64,000 nt of DNA from RDXT01 sp033765305 (lineage in GTDB: Bacteria; Bacteroidota; Bacteroidia; J057): assembly GCA_033765305.1 (NCBI GenBank), contig JANRID010000023.1:1-64000 (forward strand), read 5' to 3'. Under the pieces are notes generated by a model, which was given only the letters and a program-made list of their open reading frames with translations, had not been told where the DNA came from and searched no databases. The translations under genes and the position numbers were made by a program. The first letter of the stretch is position 1; each line of letters begins with the position of its first letter. This document shows, piece by piece, positions 38,368 to 46,958 of the stretch.

Positions 38368-39409
38368 CCGGCGGTTTCTGCGGACGATCCTGGAGCGCGG
38401 CGCCTACGGCGCCGCTGCGGGCGCTGTGTACGGATGGCTGGACCAGACGGACACCTGGCAGTGGGTGCTGCTGTGCGCATCCGCCGGCGGCCTGATCGGG
38501 CTGAGCACCTCATCGCTCGATTATCTGCTGTTTCTGTCGCCGCTGCGGCGGCAGCGCTTCCCCGTCGTCCTGCTCGTCCGCACGCTTTCCTACTTGCTGG
38601 TGATCAGTCTCTGCGTCACCTTGGCACTGGGATTCTACCTCCTCCTCGCTACCGAGGAGGCCATCGGCAGCCTCCTCAGCCCCGGCCGCCTGATTCCCTG
38701 GATCACCGGCCCCAATCTGATCTACTACGTGGGCTACAGCACGGCCCTGCTCCTGGCGCTGCAGTTTATTATCCTGGTTTCCAGGCTGCTGGGCCCCAAT
38801 GTGATGCTCAATTACCTGCTCGGCCGCTACCACCAGCCCAAGGAGGAGGAGCGCATCTTCATGTTCATGGACCTGCGGGCCTCCACCACCATCGCCGAGC
38901 GGCTGGGGCCGATGAAATGGCATAAGTTCCTCAACGACTTCTTCTTCGACATCGCCCAGCCCGTGCGCCGCAACCGGGGCGAGATCTACCAGTATGTGGG
39001 CGATGAGGTGGTCATCAGCTGGCCGAAGGCCGCCGGGCTCCGGGACTGCAGCTGCATCAACTGCTTTTTCGAGATCTGGGACAAGATGACCCGGCGGCGC
39101 ATGTACTATATCCAGACCTACGGCTATGAACCCATCTTTAAGGCAGGGTATCACGTGGGAACAGTGATTGTGGGGGAAATCGGCGACTACACGCGCGACA
39201 TCGTCTTTCACGGCGACACCGTCAATACCGCCTCCCGCATCCAGGCGGAGTGCAACCACTTCAACCGCCGCCTGCTGCTCTCCGATACCCTGCTGCGCCA
39301 GCTGCCCATTGCCGGCCGCTACGATTCGGAGTACATCACCAAGATCCTGCTGCGCGGCAAGGCCGAGGAGCTGGAGCTGTACAGCCTGGATCCGGCAAAG
39401 AAGCGGTAA
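38360..39409 (+). CDS. Membrane class III adenylate/guanylate cyclase
   Basis: 349 residues from the ATG at 38360. Four membrane segments in residues 15-150 (LLCASAGGLIGL, VVLLVRTLSYLLVISLCVTLALGFYLLL and YSTALLLALQFIILV) and a C-terminal cyclase domain. Metal-binding Asp171 (FMFMDLRAST) and Asp215 (QYVGDEVVI) are present; IVFHGDTVNTASRIQ matches the C-terminal catalytic helix. It would make cAMP or cGMP at the membrane; substrate specificity not read. Starts 8 bp inside the TrpF-like gene. Confidence 0.9.
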   Translation: MPDRRFLRTILERGAYGAAAGAVYGWLDQTDTWQWVLLCASAGGLIGLSTSSLDYLLFLSPLRRQRFPVVLLVRTLSYLLVISLCVTLALGFYLLLATEEAIGSLLSPGRLIPWITGPNLIYYVGYSTALLLALQFIILVSRLLGPNVMLNYLLGRYHQPKEEERIFMFMDLRASTTIAERLGPMKWHKFLNDFFFDIAQPVRRNRGEIYQYVGDEVVISWPKAAGLRDCSCINCFFEIWDKMTRRRMYYIQTYGYEPIFKAGYHVGTVIVGEIGDYTRDIVFHGDTVNTASRIQAECNHFNRRLLLSDTLLRQLPIAGRYDSEYITKILLRGKAEELELYSLDPAKKR

Positions 39410-39427
39410 ACGGGCCGGAAAGCTGTT

Positions 39428-39481
39428 TTGCACTTTCCATTGTGCAGAATTATGCCGAATTTGCACTTTCAAAGGTGCAAT
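39428..39481 (+). promoter_or_regulatory. Duplicated inverted repeat TTGCAC...GTGCAA upstream of the AAA ATPase
   Basis: Two dyads, 39428-39446 and 39461-39480, 33 bp apart (about three DNA turns). Arms TTGCAC/GTGCA(A) around a TTTC-type spacer; the second reads TTGCACTTTCAAAGGTGCAA and ends one base before the start codon. It looks like a cooperative operator, perhaps autoregulatory. Confidence 0.6.
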
Positions 39482-40669
39482 ATGGAATCGCTCCGCATCA
39501 AATACCTCCAGAAACGTGCGCAGACCCGTACTGAAACGGTCCGGGACTTCATCCGCCGGATCGATTGGCGCGACCGGTTCATCGGCATCAAAGGCATGCG
39601 GGGCGCCGGAAAAACGACCCTTGCGCTTCAGTATGCAGCCCTGCATCTGCCTGCGGATCAGTCGCTGTATGCCAGCCTGGACGATCTGTACTTCCGCCGG
39701 AACGGGCTCTACAGCCTGTGCGCGCAGTTTGTGCAGGAAGGAGGCGTCTGGCTGCTGCTGGACGAGGTGCACCGCTATGCAGGCTGGTCCCAGGAGCTGA
39801 AGCTGGCGTATGACGATTTTCCCGGGCTCCGGGTCCTCTTTACCGGATCTTCGATGATCCATCTGGCAGACAGCAGCGGAGACCTCAGCCGCCGGGCAGT
39901 CGTGTATGAACTGCCGGGCCTGTCCTTCCGCGAATACCTGCAATTCAGCCTGGGCTATCAGCATCCTGTCCTGAGCTGGGAGGAGCTGCTGCGCGACCAT
40001 CAGCCGATTGCGGTGGAAATCTGCCGCCATCTCAAACCGCTGGCGCATTTCGGAACCTATCTGCGCAGCGGGTATCTGCCGTTTTTTCTCGAAAATCCGG
40101 ATACCTATCTGCATAAGCTTGCCGAGACCGTTAATCTCGTGCTCGAAACCGATTTTCCTGCCCTGTACGGAACCAGCTATCCGACGGTGGACAAGCTGAA
40201 AACCCTGCTCGCCGTGATCGCGGAGCGCGTTCCCTTCAAGCCCAATATTCAGAAACTCAGCGAACAGACCGGACTTGCCCGCAACAGCCTGGTTGAGCAC
40301 TTGCACCACCTGGAGGACGCCGGACTGCTGCGGCTGCTGCACCGCGATGCGAGCGGCATTACCCGCCTGCAGAAGCCCGAAAAGATTTACCTCGCAAACC
40401 CCAATCTGGCCTTCGCGCTGCACCCGGCCCGGCCGGATACCGGCTCTCTGCGGGAGTCGTTCTTCCTGAGCCAGATGCCGCCCGGCCTGCAGGTTCGCTA
40501 CACGGAATCAGGCGATTTCCGGGCCGGAGCCTATACCTTCGAGGTCGGAGGTGCAGGCAAGGGGTTCCGGCAGCTGCAGGGGGCGGAGCATGGATATGTG
40601 GCAGCCGACCAGCTGGAAATCGGCGCGGGCCGCAAGATTCCCCTCTGGATGTTCGGGCTGCTGTCCTGA
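39482..40669 (+). CDS. AAA_14/DUF4143-type ATPase
   Basis: 395 residues from the ATG at 39482. Walker A GMRGAGKTT (38-46), Walker B VWLLLDEVHRY (Asp94/Glu95), sensor FTGSSMIHL, and ALFELPGLSFREYL-type VVYELPGLSFREYL. The C-terminal half has a winged helix (NIQKLSEQTGLARNSLVEHLHHLEDAGLLRLL) and a nuclease-like TFEVGGAGKGFRQLQGAEHGYVAADQLEIG, as in DUF4143 proteins with a restriction-endonuclease-like fold. The usual role of the family is unknown; often considered selfish or defence-linked. Paired operator-like dyads lie upstream. Confidence 0.85.
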   Translation: MESLRIKYLQKRAQTRTETVRDFIRRIDWRDRFIGIKGMRGAGKTTLALQYAALHLPADQSLYASLDDLYFRRNGLYSLCAQFVQEGGVWLLLDEVHRYAGWSQELKLAYDDFPGLRVLFTGSSMIHLADSSGDLSRRAVVYELPGLSFREYLQFSLGYQHPVLSWEELLRDHQPIAVEICRHLKPLAHFGTYLRSGYLPFFLENPDTYLHKLAETVNLVLETDFPALYGTSYPTVDKLKTLLAVIAERVPFKPNIQKLSEQTGLARNSLVEHLHHLEDAGLLRLLHRDASGITRLQKPEKIYLANPNLAFALHPARPDTGSLRESFFLSQMPPGLQVRYTESGDFRAGAYTFEVGGAGKGFRQLQGAEHGYVAADQLEIGAGRKIPLWMFGLLS

Positions 40670-40969
40670 ATTGTATATAACCAAATTGCGGCAGCGAACT
40701 ACGCTCCCCGTTTCCAGCAATGGCCGCCAGGCGCTTAAGATAGTAAGCACACTGATAAACAAGAAGTTAGTTCTTCTTTGTGCATCTTAGTGTCCTCAGT
40801 GCCTGAGTGGTAAAAGATGATGGACTCACCACTAAGCAGGTAAGTTCACCCAGTTACACTAAGAGCCCCTTCTCCGTGCATCTCAGTGCCCTCCATGCCT
40901 CCGTGTAAAACCGGCCTTACATTTGGATGACTCCCTTTTTTGAAATACAAAAACCTGATTTTCAGCCAC
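40670..40969. repeat. Intergenic region with second copy of the dispersed CACTAAG repeat
   Basis: 300 bp. 40735-40915 carries ACTGATAAACAAGAAGTTAG-like, TCTTAGTGTCCTCAGTGCCTGAGTGGTA and TCACCACTAAGCAGGTAAGTTCACC (in parts), close to 20525-20705. Both end in TCAGTGCC...CTCCGTG/TTAGTGGC. No gene. Confidence 0.75.
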
Positions 40970-41938
40970 CTACACATACATCAAATTGCAGCCGCGCAGC
41001 TCCGCCGTGTCCAGCCGCCCCAGCACATCGAAGCTGCCGTCGGGATAGAGGCGGCCCAGGTCGTCGGTGGCGATGAATGCGCAGCTGTGCACATTGGCGA
41101 GGTCTGTGACATGGATGCGGCCGGTGACGCCGGGCGGCTGGTCCAGCCGGTCGAGGTGGATGTCCGAAATGCGGACCTGCATCGTCGGGGCGGGGTGGAA
41201 ACGCCCGTCGGGCAGCAGATAGGCCTGGCTCATCAGCTCGGTCATCCCGTATTCGGAGTACACATGCGGCACGCCCAGGCCTGCGCGCAGGCGCGCATGC
41301 AGCTCCTCGCGCGTCAGCTCCTCGCGGCGCCCTTTCATGCCGCCGGTTTCCAGCACCATGGCGCCGGGCGGCAGGGGCATTGCCTGTTCCTCCACCAGGT
41401 CCAGCAGCGCATAGGCTACGCCGATGAGCAGGACAGGCTCGCCCGCATCCGCCGCTTCGGCCACCGACTGCCGGAGCAGCTCTGTATGGTAGAGGCAGAA
41501 GCCGCTGCCCGGCAGCCCGAAGGCATCCATCCAGTCCTTGACCATCTGCACCAGCGAAGACTGCCCGCGCTCCAGATACGAAGGCAGCAGGGCAAGGATG
41601 CGGCGGGGATGGCGGGGAAAAAACCGGAAAAAGCCCTGCAGCGCGGTGCGGGCATAGAGCTGCGCGTCCCGGACGAGGTGCCGCGAGGGCGTCTGGCCGG
41701 TGGTGCCGCTGCTTTCAAAGACCAGCTCAGGCTCCCAGGTCCCGCTTTGGAGGGAAAAATGCTTGAAAAACGCCACCGGCAGGGACACCGGCCCTTCCGC
41801 ACCGAGCCGCTCCGCATATTCCCGCAGCACGGGATTGCAGCCGCGCTGGTAGTCCCAAAGCCAGCGGACCAGGGCTTCGTCCGGAGCTTCCAGACTGTCC
41901 AGCCGGCGGAGATAGGCGCTCAGATCCATCAGATCCAT
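40970..41938 (-). CDS. LuxE-like acyl-protein synthetase (ANL fold)
   Basis: 322 residues from the ATG at 41938; the longer frame upstream has no family sequence. The P-loop-like ESSGTTGQTPS (residues 75-85), LLPSYLERGQSSLVQMVKDWMD, and YGMTELMSQAYLLPDG match LuxE and related acyl-protein synthetases. In lux systems they activate fatty acids for reductase LuxC; no luxC/luxAB is here. It may acylate a protein or polyketide carrier elsewhere. Divergent from the haloperoxidase-like lipoprotein with a 137-bp gap. Confidence 0.8.
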   Translation of the reverse strand: MDLMDLSAYLRRLDSLEAPDEALVRWLWDYQRGCNPVLREYAERLGAEGPVSLPVAFFKHFSLQSGTWEPELVFESSGTTGQTPSRHLVRDAQLYARTALQGFFRFFPRHPRRILALLPSYLERGQSSLVQMVKDWMDAFGLPGSGFCLYHTELLRQSVAEAADAGEPVLLIGVAYALLDLVEEQAMPLPPGAMVLETGGMKGRREELTREELHARLRAGLGVPHVYSEYGMTELMSQAYLLPDGRFHPAPTMQVRISDIHLDRLDQPPGVTGRIHVTDLANVHSCAFIATDDLGRLYPDGSFDVLGRLDTAELRGCNLMYV

Positions 41939-42075
41939 ATGCAAATCTAGCTGCGAAAAGCGCTTCCGCCAAGCTCCGCGGACCCGGTCTGGCAAAGGAT
42001 TTGCAGCATCCCGGCGGATTGAAGGCAGTTCGCAATGGATCAACTGACGCTCAGTTCTTTATTGTTTTGTCTCGC

Positions 42076-43428
42076 ATGCTTATGAAGAACCATACCTGTA
42101 CCCGTCTGGCTGCGTTGCTGCTGGCTGCAGCCGCCGCTTTTTCTTCCGGCTCCTGCGTGCAGCAGGAGGAGCCGCTCACGGCCCAGTCCCTGGACGGCGC
42201 CGTGGCCGAAGACTGGATGGCCCTGATGCTGAAGTTCACCCAGCGCACACCCGGATTTTCTCCGCCGGTGGCTGCGCGGATGTTCGGCTATATCGGCGTA
42301 GGCCTGTACCAGAGCGTGCAGCCCGGCATGCCCGGATACCGCTCGCTGGAAGGCCGCATCCAGGGTCTGGCGCCTGGCGGCATGCCCGATGCCGAGCCCG
42401 GCGCGGCGTACCATTGGGGCCTTTCCGCCAACGCCTGCCTTGCCATGCTCGTGCGCGACTGCTACCGGAACGCCCCGGCGGAGCTGCTGGCCAGCGCCGA
42501 TGCGCTGGAGCAGGAATATGCGGACCGGTTCGGGATGGAAACCAGCCCGGAGGTGTACGAGCGCTCCATCGCATTCGGACAGGCCGTAGCCTCCGCCGTC
42601 ATCGAATACGCCAACAGCGACGGCCAGGCCCGCTGCTACGAGCGCAATTTCCCCGAAGGCTACACGCCGCCTGCCGGCAGCGGCAAGTGGATTCCCACCC
42701 CGCCGAATTTCCAGCGCGCCCTGCAGCCCTACTGGGGCAGCGTGCGCCCCTTCCTGCATGCCAACGTAACCTCCACGCAGCCGGCCCCGCCGCCGGCCTA
42801 TTCCGAGCAGCCCAACTCCGTCTTCTACGCCCAGGCGCTGGAAGTGTACGCAGTGGTGAAGTCTGCGACACCCGCCCAGCGCGCCACCGCGCAGTACTGG
42901 AGCGATGACCCCGGCGTCACGGCTACGCCGCCCGGCCATTCGGTATCCATCCTCCGGCAGGTGCTGACCGCAGAAAATGCCGACCTGGGACGCGCCGCCG
43001 AAGCCTTCGCCCGCCTGGGCATGGGCCTGCACGATGCCTTTATCTCCTGCTGGAAAACGAAATACGAGACCAATCTGATCCGCCCGGTGTCGTACATCCA
43101 GAGCCGGATCGATCCGTCGTTCATGCCTGTGCTGCCTACGCCGCCCTTCCCCGAATACACCTCCGGCCACTCGGTGCAGTCGGGCGCGGCAGCGCAGATC
43201 CTCACCGATCTCTTCGGCAACGACTACCAGTTTGCCGACCGCACCCATGCCGAGCGCACCGACATCGACGGCACGCCGCGGGTGTACGGCAGCTTTTACG
43301 AATTTGCGGACGAGGCGGCTATCAGCCGGCTCTACGGAGGCATCCACTACCGGGCCGCGATCGAGGAAGGCGTAGCGCAGGGCAAAGCCATCGGGCGCAA
43401 CATCAGCGCGATCCGGCTGCGGGACTGA
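42076..43428 (+). CDS. Vanadium-haloperoxidase-like/PAP2 lipoprotein
   Basis: 450 residues from ATG 42076 (a second ATG at 42082 gives the same signal). The lipobox FSSGSC follows an Ala-rich core. Acid-phosphatase/haloperoxidase motifs appear in order: KYETNLIRPVSYIQ, PFPEYTSGHSVQ and ISRLYGGIHYRAAI (the last His, with the Asp position taken by Ala). Those bind phosphate or vanadate. It is likely a periplasmic phosphatase or haloperoxidase-like protein. Stop abuts the convergent xseA stop. Confidence 0.85.
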   Translation: MLMKNHTCTRLAALLLAAAAAFSSGSCVQQEEPLTAQSLDGAVAEDWMALMLKFTQRTPGFSPPVAARMFGYIGVGLYQSVQPGMPGYRSLEGRIQGLAPGGMPDAEPGAAYHWGLSANACLAMLVRDCYRNAPAELLASADALEQEYADRFGMETSPEVYERSIAFGQAVASAVIEYANSDGQARCYERNFPEGYTPPAGSGKWIPTPPNFQRALQPYWGSVRPFLHANVTSTQPAPPPAYSEQPNSVFYAQALEVYAVVKSATPAQRATAQYWSDDPGVTATPPGHSVSILRQVLTAENADLGRAAEAFARLGMGLHDAFISCWKTKYETNLIRPVSYIQSRIDPSFMPVLPTPPFPEYTSGHSVQSGAAAQILTDLFGNDYQFADRTHAERTDIDGTPRVYGSFYEFADEAAISRLYGGIHYRAAIEEGVAQGKAIGRNISAIRLRD

Positions 43429-44538
43429 TCAGTCCGGCTCCACGGTGGAGCGCCGCCGCCCGTCGGCGAAGACCGTCTCGATGGCATCGCCGGGCCGGAT
43501 GCCTTCGGCGCTGCGCTGGATCTCCCCGTCCTTGAGGGTGAGGGTAAAGCCCTGGCGCAGCAGCACCGTGAGGTCCATGGCGCGCAGACGGGCTTCGAGC
43601 AGGTCCAGTTCGTGGCGCCTGCGGCGGAAGTCCTGCATCGCGGCCTGCTGGAGGCGGTTGCTGTAGTCGTCGAGCACCTGGCGCTTGAAATCGATGAAGT
43701 ACTGCAGGCTGCGGCGGCACTGGCGCTCGGCCTCGGCGAGGGCGGCCAGCAGAGCTTCGCGCTCCGGCACCGCATGCTCGGCGGCAGCGGTGGGGGTGGA
43801 GGCGCGCAGATCGGCGGCGAAATCGGCGATGGTCGTATCCGTCTCATGCCCGATGCCGGTGATGACCGGCAGGGGGCAGGCCCGGATGGCGCGGGCTACA
43901 GCCTCCTCGTTGAAGTTCCAGAGGTCTTCGAGCGAGCCGCCGCCGCGGGCCAGGATGACGGTATCGGCGCCGGTCCGGGGCGCCTCGGCGAGGCAGCGCA
44001 CAATGGAAGCGGCGCCTTCGGCGCCCTGCACGACGGCCGGCAGCAGCACCGCCTCCACCGCCGGATAGCGGCGGCGCAGGGTCTGGAGGATGTCGCGGAT
44101 GGCGGCGCCGGTGGGCGAGGTGATGATGGCGATGCGGCGGGGGAAGCGCGGCACAGGCCGCTTGCGGGCGGGATCGAAGAGGCCTTCCTTGAGGAGGCGC
44201 TCCTTGAGGGCGAGGAATTGCTGGCTGAGGTCGCCCAGGCCCTGCTTCTGCACCTGGCGCACCATGAGCTGGTAGTTGCCGCGGGGGGCATAGAGGCTCA
44301 TGTCGCCGGTGACGGTGATGCGGTCGCCGGCCTGGAGCTTCGGCGCCGCAAGGGCGTTGGCGCGGAACATGACGCAGCTCAGCTGGGCTTCGGCGTCTTT
44401 GAGGGTGAAATACACATGCCCGGAGCCGTGGTAGGTAAGGTTGGAGACCTCCCCGGCGACCTGCACCCCCTGCAGGGCGGGGTCCTCCTCGATGAGGTGC
44501 TTGAGGTAGAAGGTCAGTTCGGAGACGGAGTAGGGCAT
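43429..44538 (-). CDS. xseA: Exodeoxyribonuclease VII large subunit
   Basis: 369 residues from the ATG at 44538; the open frame continues into repeat DNA upstream, but the family starts at MPYSVSELTFYLKHLIE. N-terminal OB fold (VQVAGEVSNLTYHGSGHVYFTLKD), Asp/His-rich catalytic centre (RIAIITSPTGAAIRD; VILARGGGSLEDLWNFNEE; ITGIGHETDTTIADFAAD), and a C-terminal coiled region. Degrades single-stranded DNA; the small subunit xseB is not adjacent. Downstream end touches the haloperoxidase gene. Confidence 0.96.
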   Translation of the reverse strand: MPYSVSELTFYLKHLIEEDPALQGVQVAGEVSNLTYHGSGHVYFTLKDAEAQLSCVMFRANALAAPKLQAGDRITVTGDMSLYAPRGNYQLMVRQVQKQGLGDLSQQFLALKERLLKEGLFDPARKRPVPRFPRRIAIITSPTGAAIRDILQTLRRRYPAVEAVLLPAVVQGAEGAASIVRCLAEAPRTGADTVILARGGGSLEDLWNFNEEAVARAIRACPLPVITGIGHETDTTIADFAADLRASTPTAAAEHAVPEREALLAALAEAERQCRRSLQYFIDFKRQVLDDYSNRLQQAAMQDFRRRRHELDLLEARLRAMDLTVLLRQGFTLTLKDGEIQRSAEGIRPGDAIETVFADGRRRSTVEPD

Positions 44539-44589
44539 GGACGCGCGATCAGGGAGGCAAGATAGGAAAAAGGGGAATGCGGGGCAGGC

Positions 44590-45075
44590 TGGGGCTTGAG
44601 GGTTTCCCGACCGCCAAGGGGCGCAAGGCTGCAACCGCAAGGGGCGCAAGGTGCGCAAGGGGGCAACCGCAAGGAGCGCAAGGGGACGCAAGGCTGCAAC
44701 CGCAAGGGGACGCAAGGAGGGTATGTTCAGCCTTTCGACTGGCTGCTGCGGCCGGATGCGCAGCATCCGCGATCCGCATGGCCCCCCTGCGCGCGGCCTG
44801 CGCGGCGGCGAGGGGGGCCTGGGGGGTGACACCACCCCGCAGCGCAGCCCAGGCACCGCAAGGCTGCAACTGCAAGGGGCGCAAGGGGACGCAAGGCTGC
44901 AACCGCAAGGAGCGCAAGGGACGCAAGGAGCGCAAGGGACGCAAGGAGCTAGGTTCAGTCTGTCGGCTGGCCGCTGCGGCCGGATGCGCAGCATCCGCGA
45001 TCCGCTAGCCCCCCTGCGCGCGGCCTGCGCGGCGGCGAGGGGGGCCTGGGGGGGGTGACACCACCCCGCAGCACA
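44590..45075. repeat. Structured intergenic repeat block 1 (two units)
   Basis: Two units (common core at 44748 and 44976) of CGCAAGG-rich tandem motifs, then GGATGC-GCA-GCATCC hairpin, GCCCCCC...GGGGGGC stem, and GGGGTG-ACAC-CACCCC hairpin. Same units occur at 52.1-52.8 and 54.4-54.8 kb. Long Arg/Pro-rich frames here on both strands are repeat translation, not genes. Confidence 0.9.
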
Positions 45076-45188
45076 GCCCGCCAGCGCCTGCGCCAGCAGC
45101 CCTTCCAGTCTTCCGACTTGATACTAAATACTTCCTACTCCCTGCTCCAAAATTTTGCTAGCTTTGACAGCAACATTCCAGTCCGCCC
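45076..45188 (+). promoter_or_regulatory. Duplicated leader and promoter of trypsin-like genes, copy 1
   Basis: Nearly identical to 52748-52859 (last part also at 54783-54846). Contains the TTGATACT...ATACTTCCTACTCC motif and TAGCTTTG at 45159-45166, a perfect TAnnTTTG -7 box, 22 bp before the start codon. No good -33 TTTG seen. Confidence 0.6.
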
Positions 45189-46958
45189 ATGTCCCGCATT
45201 CTGCCCGCTGTCCTCCTGCTCTCCTGCGCTGGCCTGGCCCGCGCCCAGGAAACCCTCCGCGCACCCGTGGCCCTGCTGCGCTCCGGCGGCGAGAGCGGCG
45301 CGGCCTTTATCGTGGGCGAGCGCGGCGGCCAGCTCTACCTGCTCACCGCCGCGCATGTGATCGCCGATGCCGATGCGCGGGACATCCGCCTCTCGTTCCG
45401 CGGCAGCCACAGCGCCGCCGCGCAGGTGGTCAACTCCGATCTGGAGACCGATATCGCAGCCATCCGCTGCCCCCTGCCGCCGGGCATGGCGGCCCCCGCC
45501 TCCTATGCGCCGCCCTCGGGCGCCCTCGTCTTCGACCTGCCGGTGCGGGTGGTGGGGCATCCGCTGGGCGAGGACTGGGACATCGTCTCCGGCACGGTCA
45601 AAGACCCTGCGGGCCTGGGCGGCAGGTTCAGCATCACCCCCGCCGGCATCGACCGGGGCTGCAGCGGCGGGCCGGTGCTCAGCAGCCGCTACGAGCTGCT
45701 GGGCATGGTGCAGCAGGACGGCCCGCAGAAAGCCTGGTGCCGCAGCTATGCCACCCTGATGGAGGCCTGCCGCCTCTGGGGCGTGCCGGTCACCCTCCTA
45801 ACCGGCATCCCGGAAGACAGCCCTCCGGAGGACCCCGTGCAGACCGAGTGCGCCCAGCAGCGCCAGATCGGGGCCACGGCCTACCAGGCCCGGCGCTGGG
45901 AGCAGGCCAGGGCCGCGTACCAGCGCGCCAACGAGCGCTGCCCCGACGCAGCGCTGCAGCAGCGCATCCGCGAGTGCGAGGCCGAGCTGGGGAAAGACCG
46001 CGAGTACCGCCGCCTGCGCGACCTCGGCCTCGCCGCCCCCGACCTCAGCACCGCCCTCGGCTACTACCGCCAGGCTCAGCAGCAGCGCAGCACCGCCGAG
46101 ATCCAGAACCTGATTAGCAGCACTAAGAGCTTGGTGGAATTGAAAAAGGTCGCAGAGGAGCCCGAAATATCCCAATTTAACTTTCATGGTCCCATAGCAG
46201 GTACCGCATTAGATTTTCGGCAGCCCCCCATGTTTGAACAATTGAACCAGATCGCAAGTGGTTATAACTTGGCCCATGGAATAAATCCTGACGATGTCTC
46301 CGCGCTTTCCATATCAAAACGACCGCCTATCGCTTTCTATGCAGGTTGGCGCTCAGTGTTCCCCATAGGGGAGCGCAATAGTATTTCCGGACTATTGGTC
46401 TACGGGTTCAGCACCAGAGCCTTTTCGGATTCTGCAACCTTTACTAAAGGTGGGGCGATGTATTCTAATGCCTGGGAAGGGGTTTACCGCCAGCATATGG
46501 TCATGGCCGAGCTGGGTACCAGTATACTGAAAAGGCATTGCTTCCTTGCATCCTCCTGGGCACTCCATATCCGCCAAGGACAGGTAGAGGGCAGCTCTTA
46601 TTTTGGGAGCCTTCAAGTAGCTACGGACCCGATTGCAGATAAGCCATTTGGAATCAGTGGCCTGTACACAGGCCATAATGCCATTTTGCACACGGGTCTA
46701 GCAATCACGCCACGATACCGTCTTGTGTATTTTCCTATCCGGGTCATGGTGCCTATTGTCTCATTCGGAGATCCCTATCTAGCTAGGCTCTCAAGCTTAA
46801 CTGGTTCCTCGGGTTATTTGCCAAGTAGTTGGGATGCGGTTTCCTCAGGTGATGAATTTCTGGATTTTTCGGAGTATCTTTCACTCATAGGAGAAAGAGC
46901 CTGGTTCTCCATTGGAATAGAAATTGTCTTAAATGTGGCTAAAAAAATCAGAAAATGA
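45189..46958 (+). CDS. Exported trypsin-like protease with TPR-like linker and unidentified C-terminal domain
   Basis: 589 residues with a cleavable signal peptide (MSRILPAVLLLSCAGLARAQ). Trypsin-like triad: His56 (TAAHV), Asp88 (ETDIAAI), Ser159 (GCSGGP). Residues about 210-310 are a short helical TPR-like region (ERAYQRANERCPDA). After about residue 310 (near 46105) codon use becomes AT-rich, and the last 280 residues look like beta strands, possibly barrel-like; no named family. It overlaps the next gene by 4 bases (ATGA). Signal peptide and leader are shared with the 52860 gene, so it is a chimera of an array protease with a foreign C-terminus. Confidence 0.8.
   Translation: MSRILPAVLLLSCAGLARAQETLRAPVALLRSGGESGAAFIVGERGGQLYLLTAAHVIADADARDIRLSFRGSHSAAAQVVNSDLETDIAAIRCPLPPGMAAPASYAPPSGALVFDLPVRVVGHPLGEDWDIVSGTVKDPAGLGGRFSITPAGIDRGCSGGPVLSSRYELLGMVQQDGPQKAWCRSYATLMEACRLWGVPVTLLTGIPEDSPPEDPVQTECAQQRQIGATAYQARRWEQARAAYQRANERCPDAALQQRIRECEAELGKDREYRRLRDLGLAAPDLSTALGYYRQAQQQRSTAEIQNLISSTKSLVELKKVAEEPEISQFNFHGPIAGTALDFRQPPMFEQLNQIASGYNLAHGINPDDVSALSISKRPPIAFYAGWRSVFPIGERNSISGLLVYGFSTRAFSDSATFTKGGAMYSNAWEGVYRQHMVMAELGTSILKRHCFLASSWALHIRQGQVEGSSYFGSLQVATDPIADKPFGISGLYTGHNAILHTGLAITPRYRLVYFPIRVMVPIVSFGDPYLARLSSLTGSSGYLPSSWDAVSSGDEFLDFSEYLSLIGERAWFSIGIEIVLNVAKKIRK

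Noticed and set aside
44590..45060. Basic CNRKERKG-type coding frames in repeat block 1
   Set aside because: Pure translation of the CGCAAGG repeats; same frames occur in every block.
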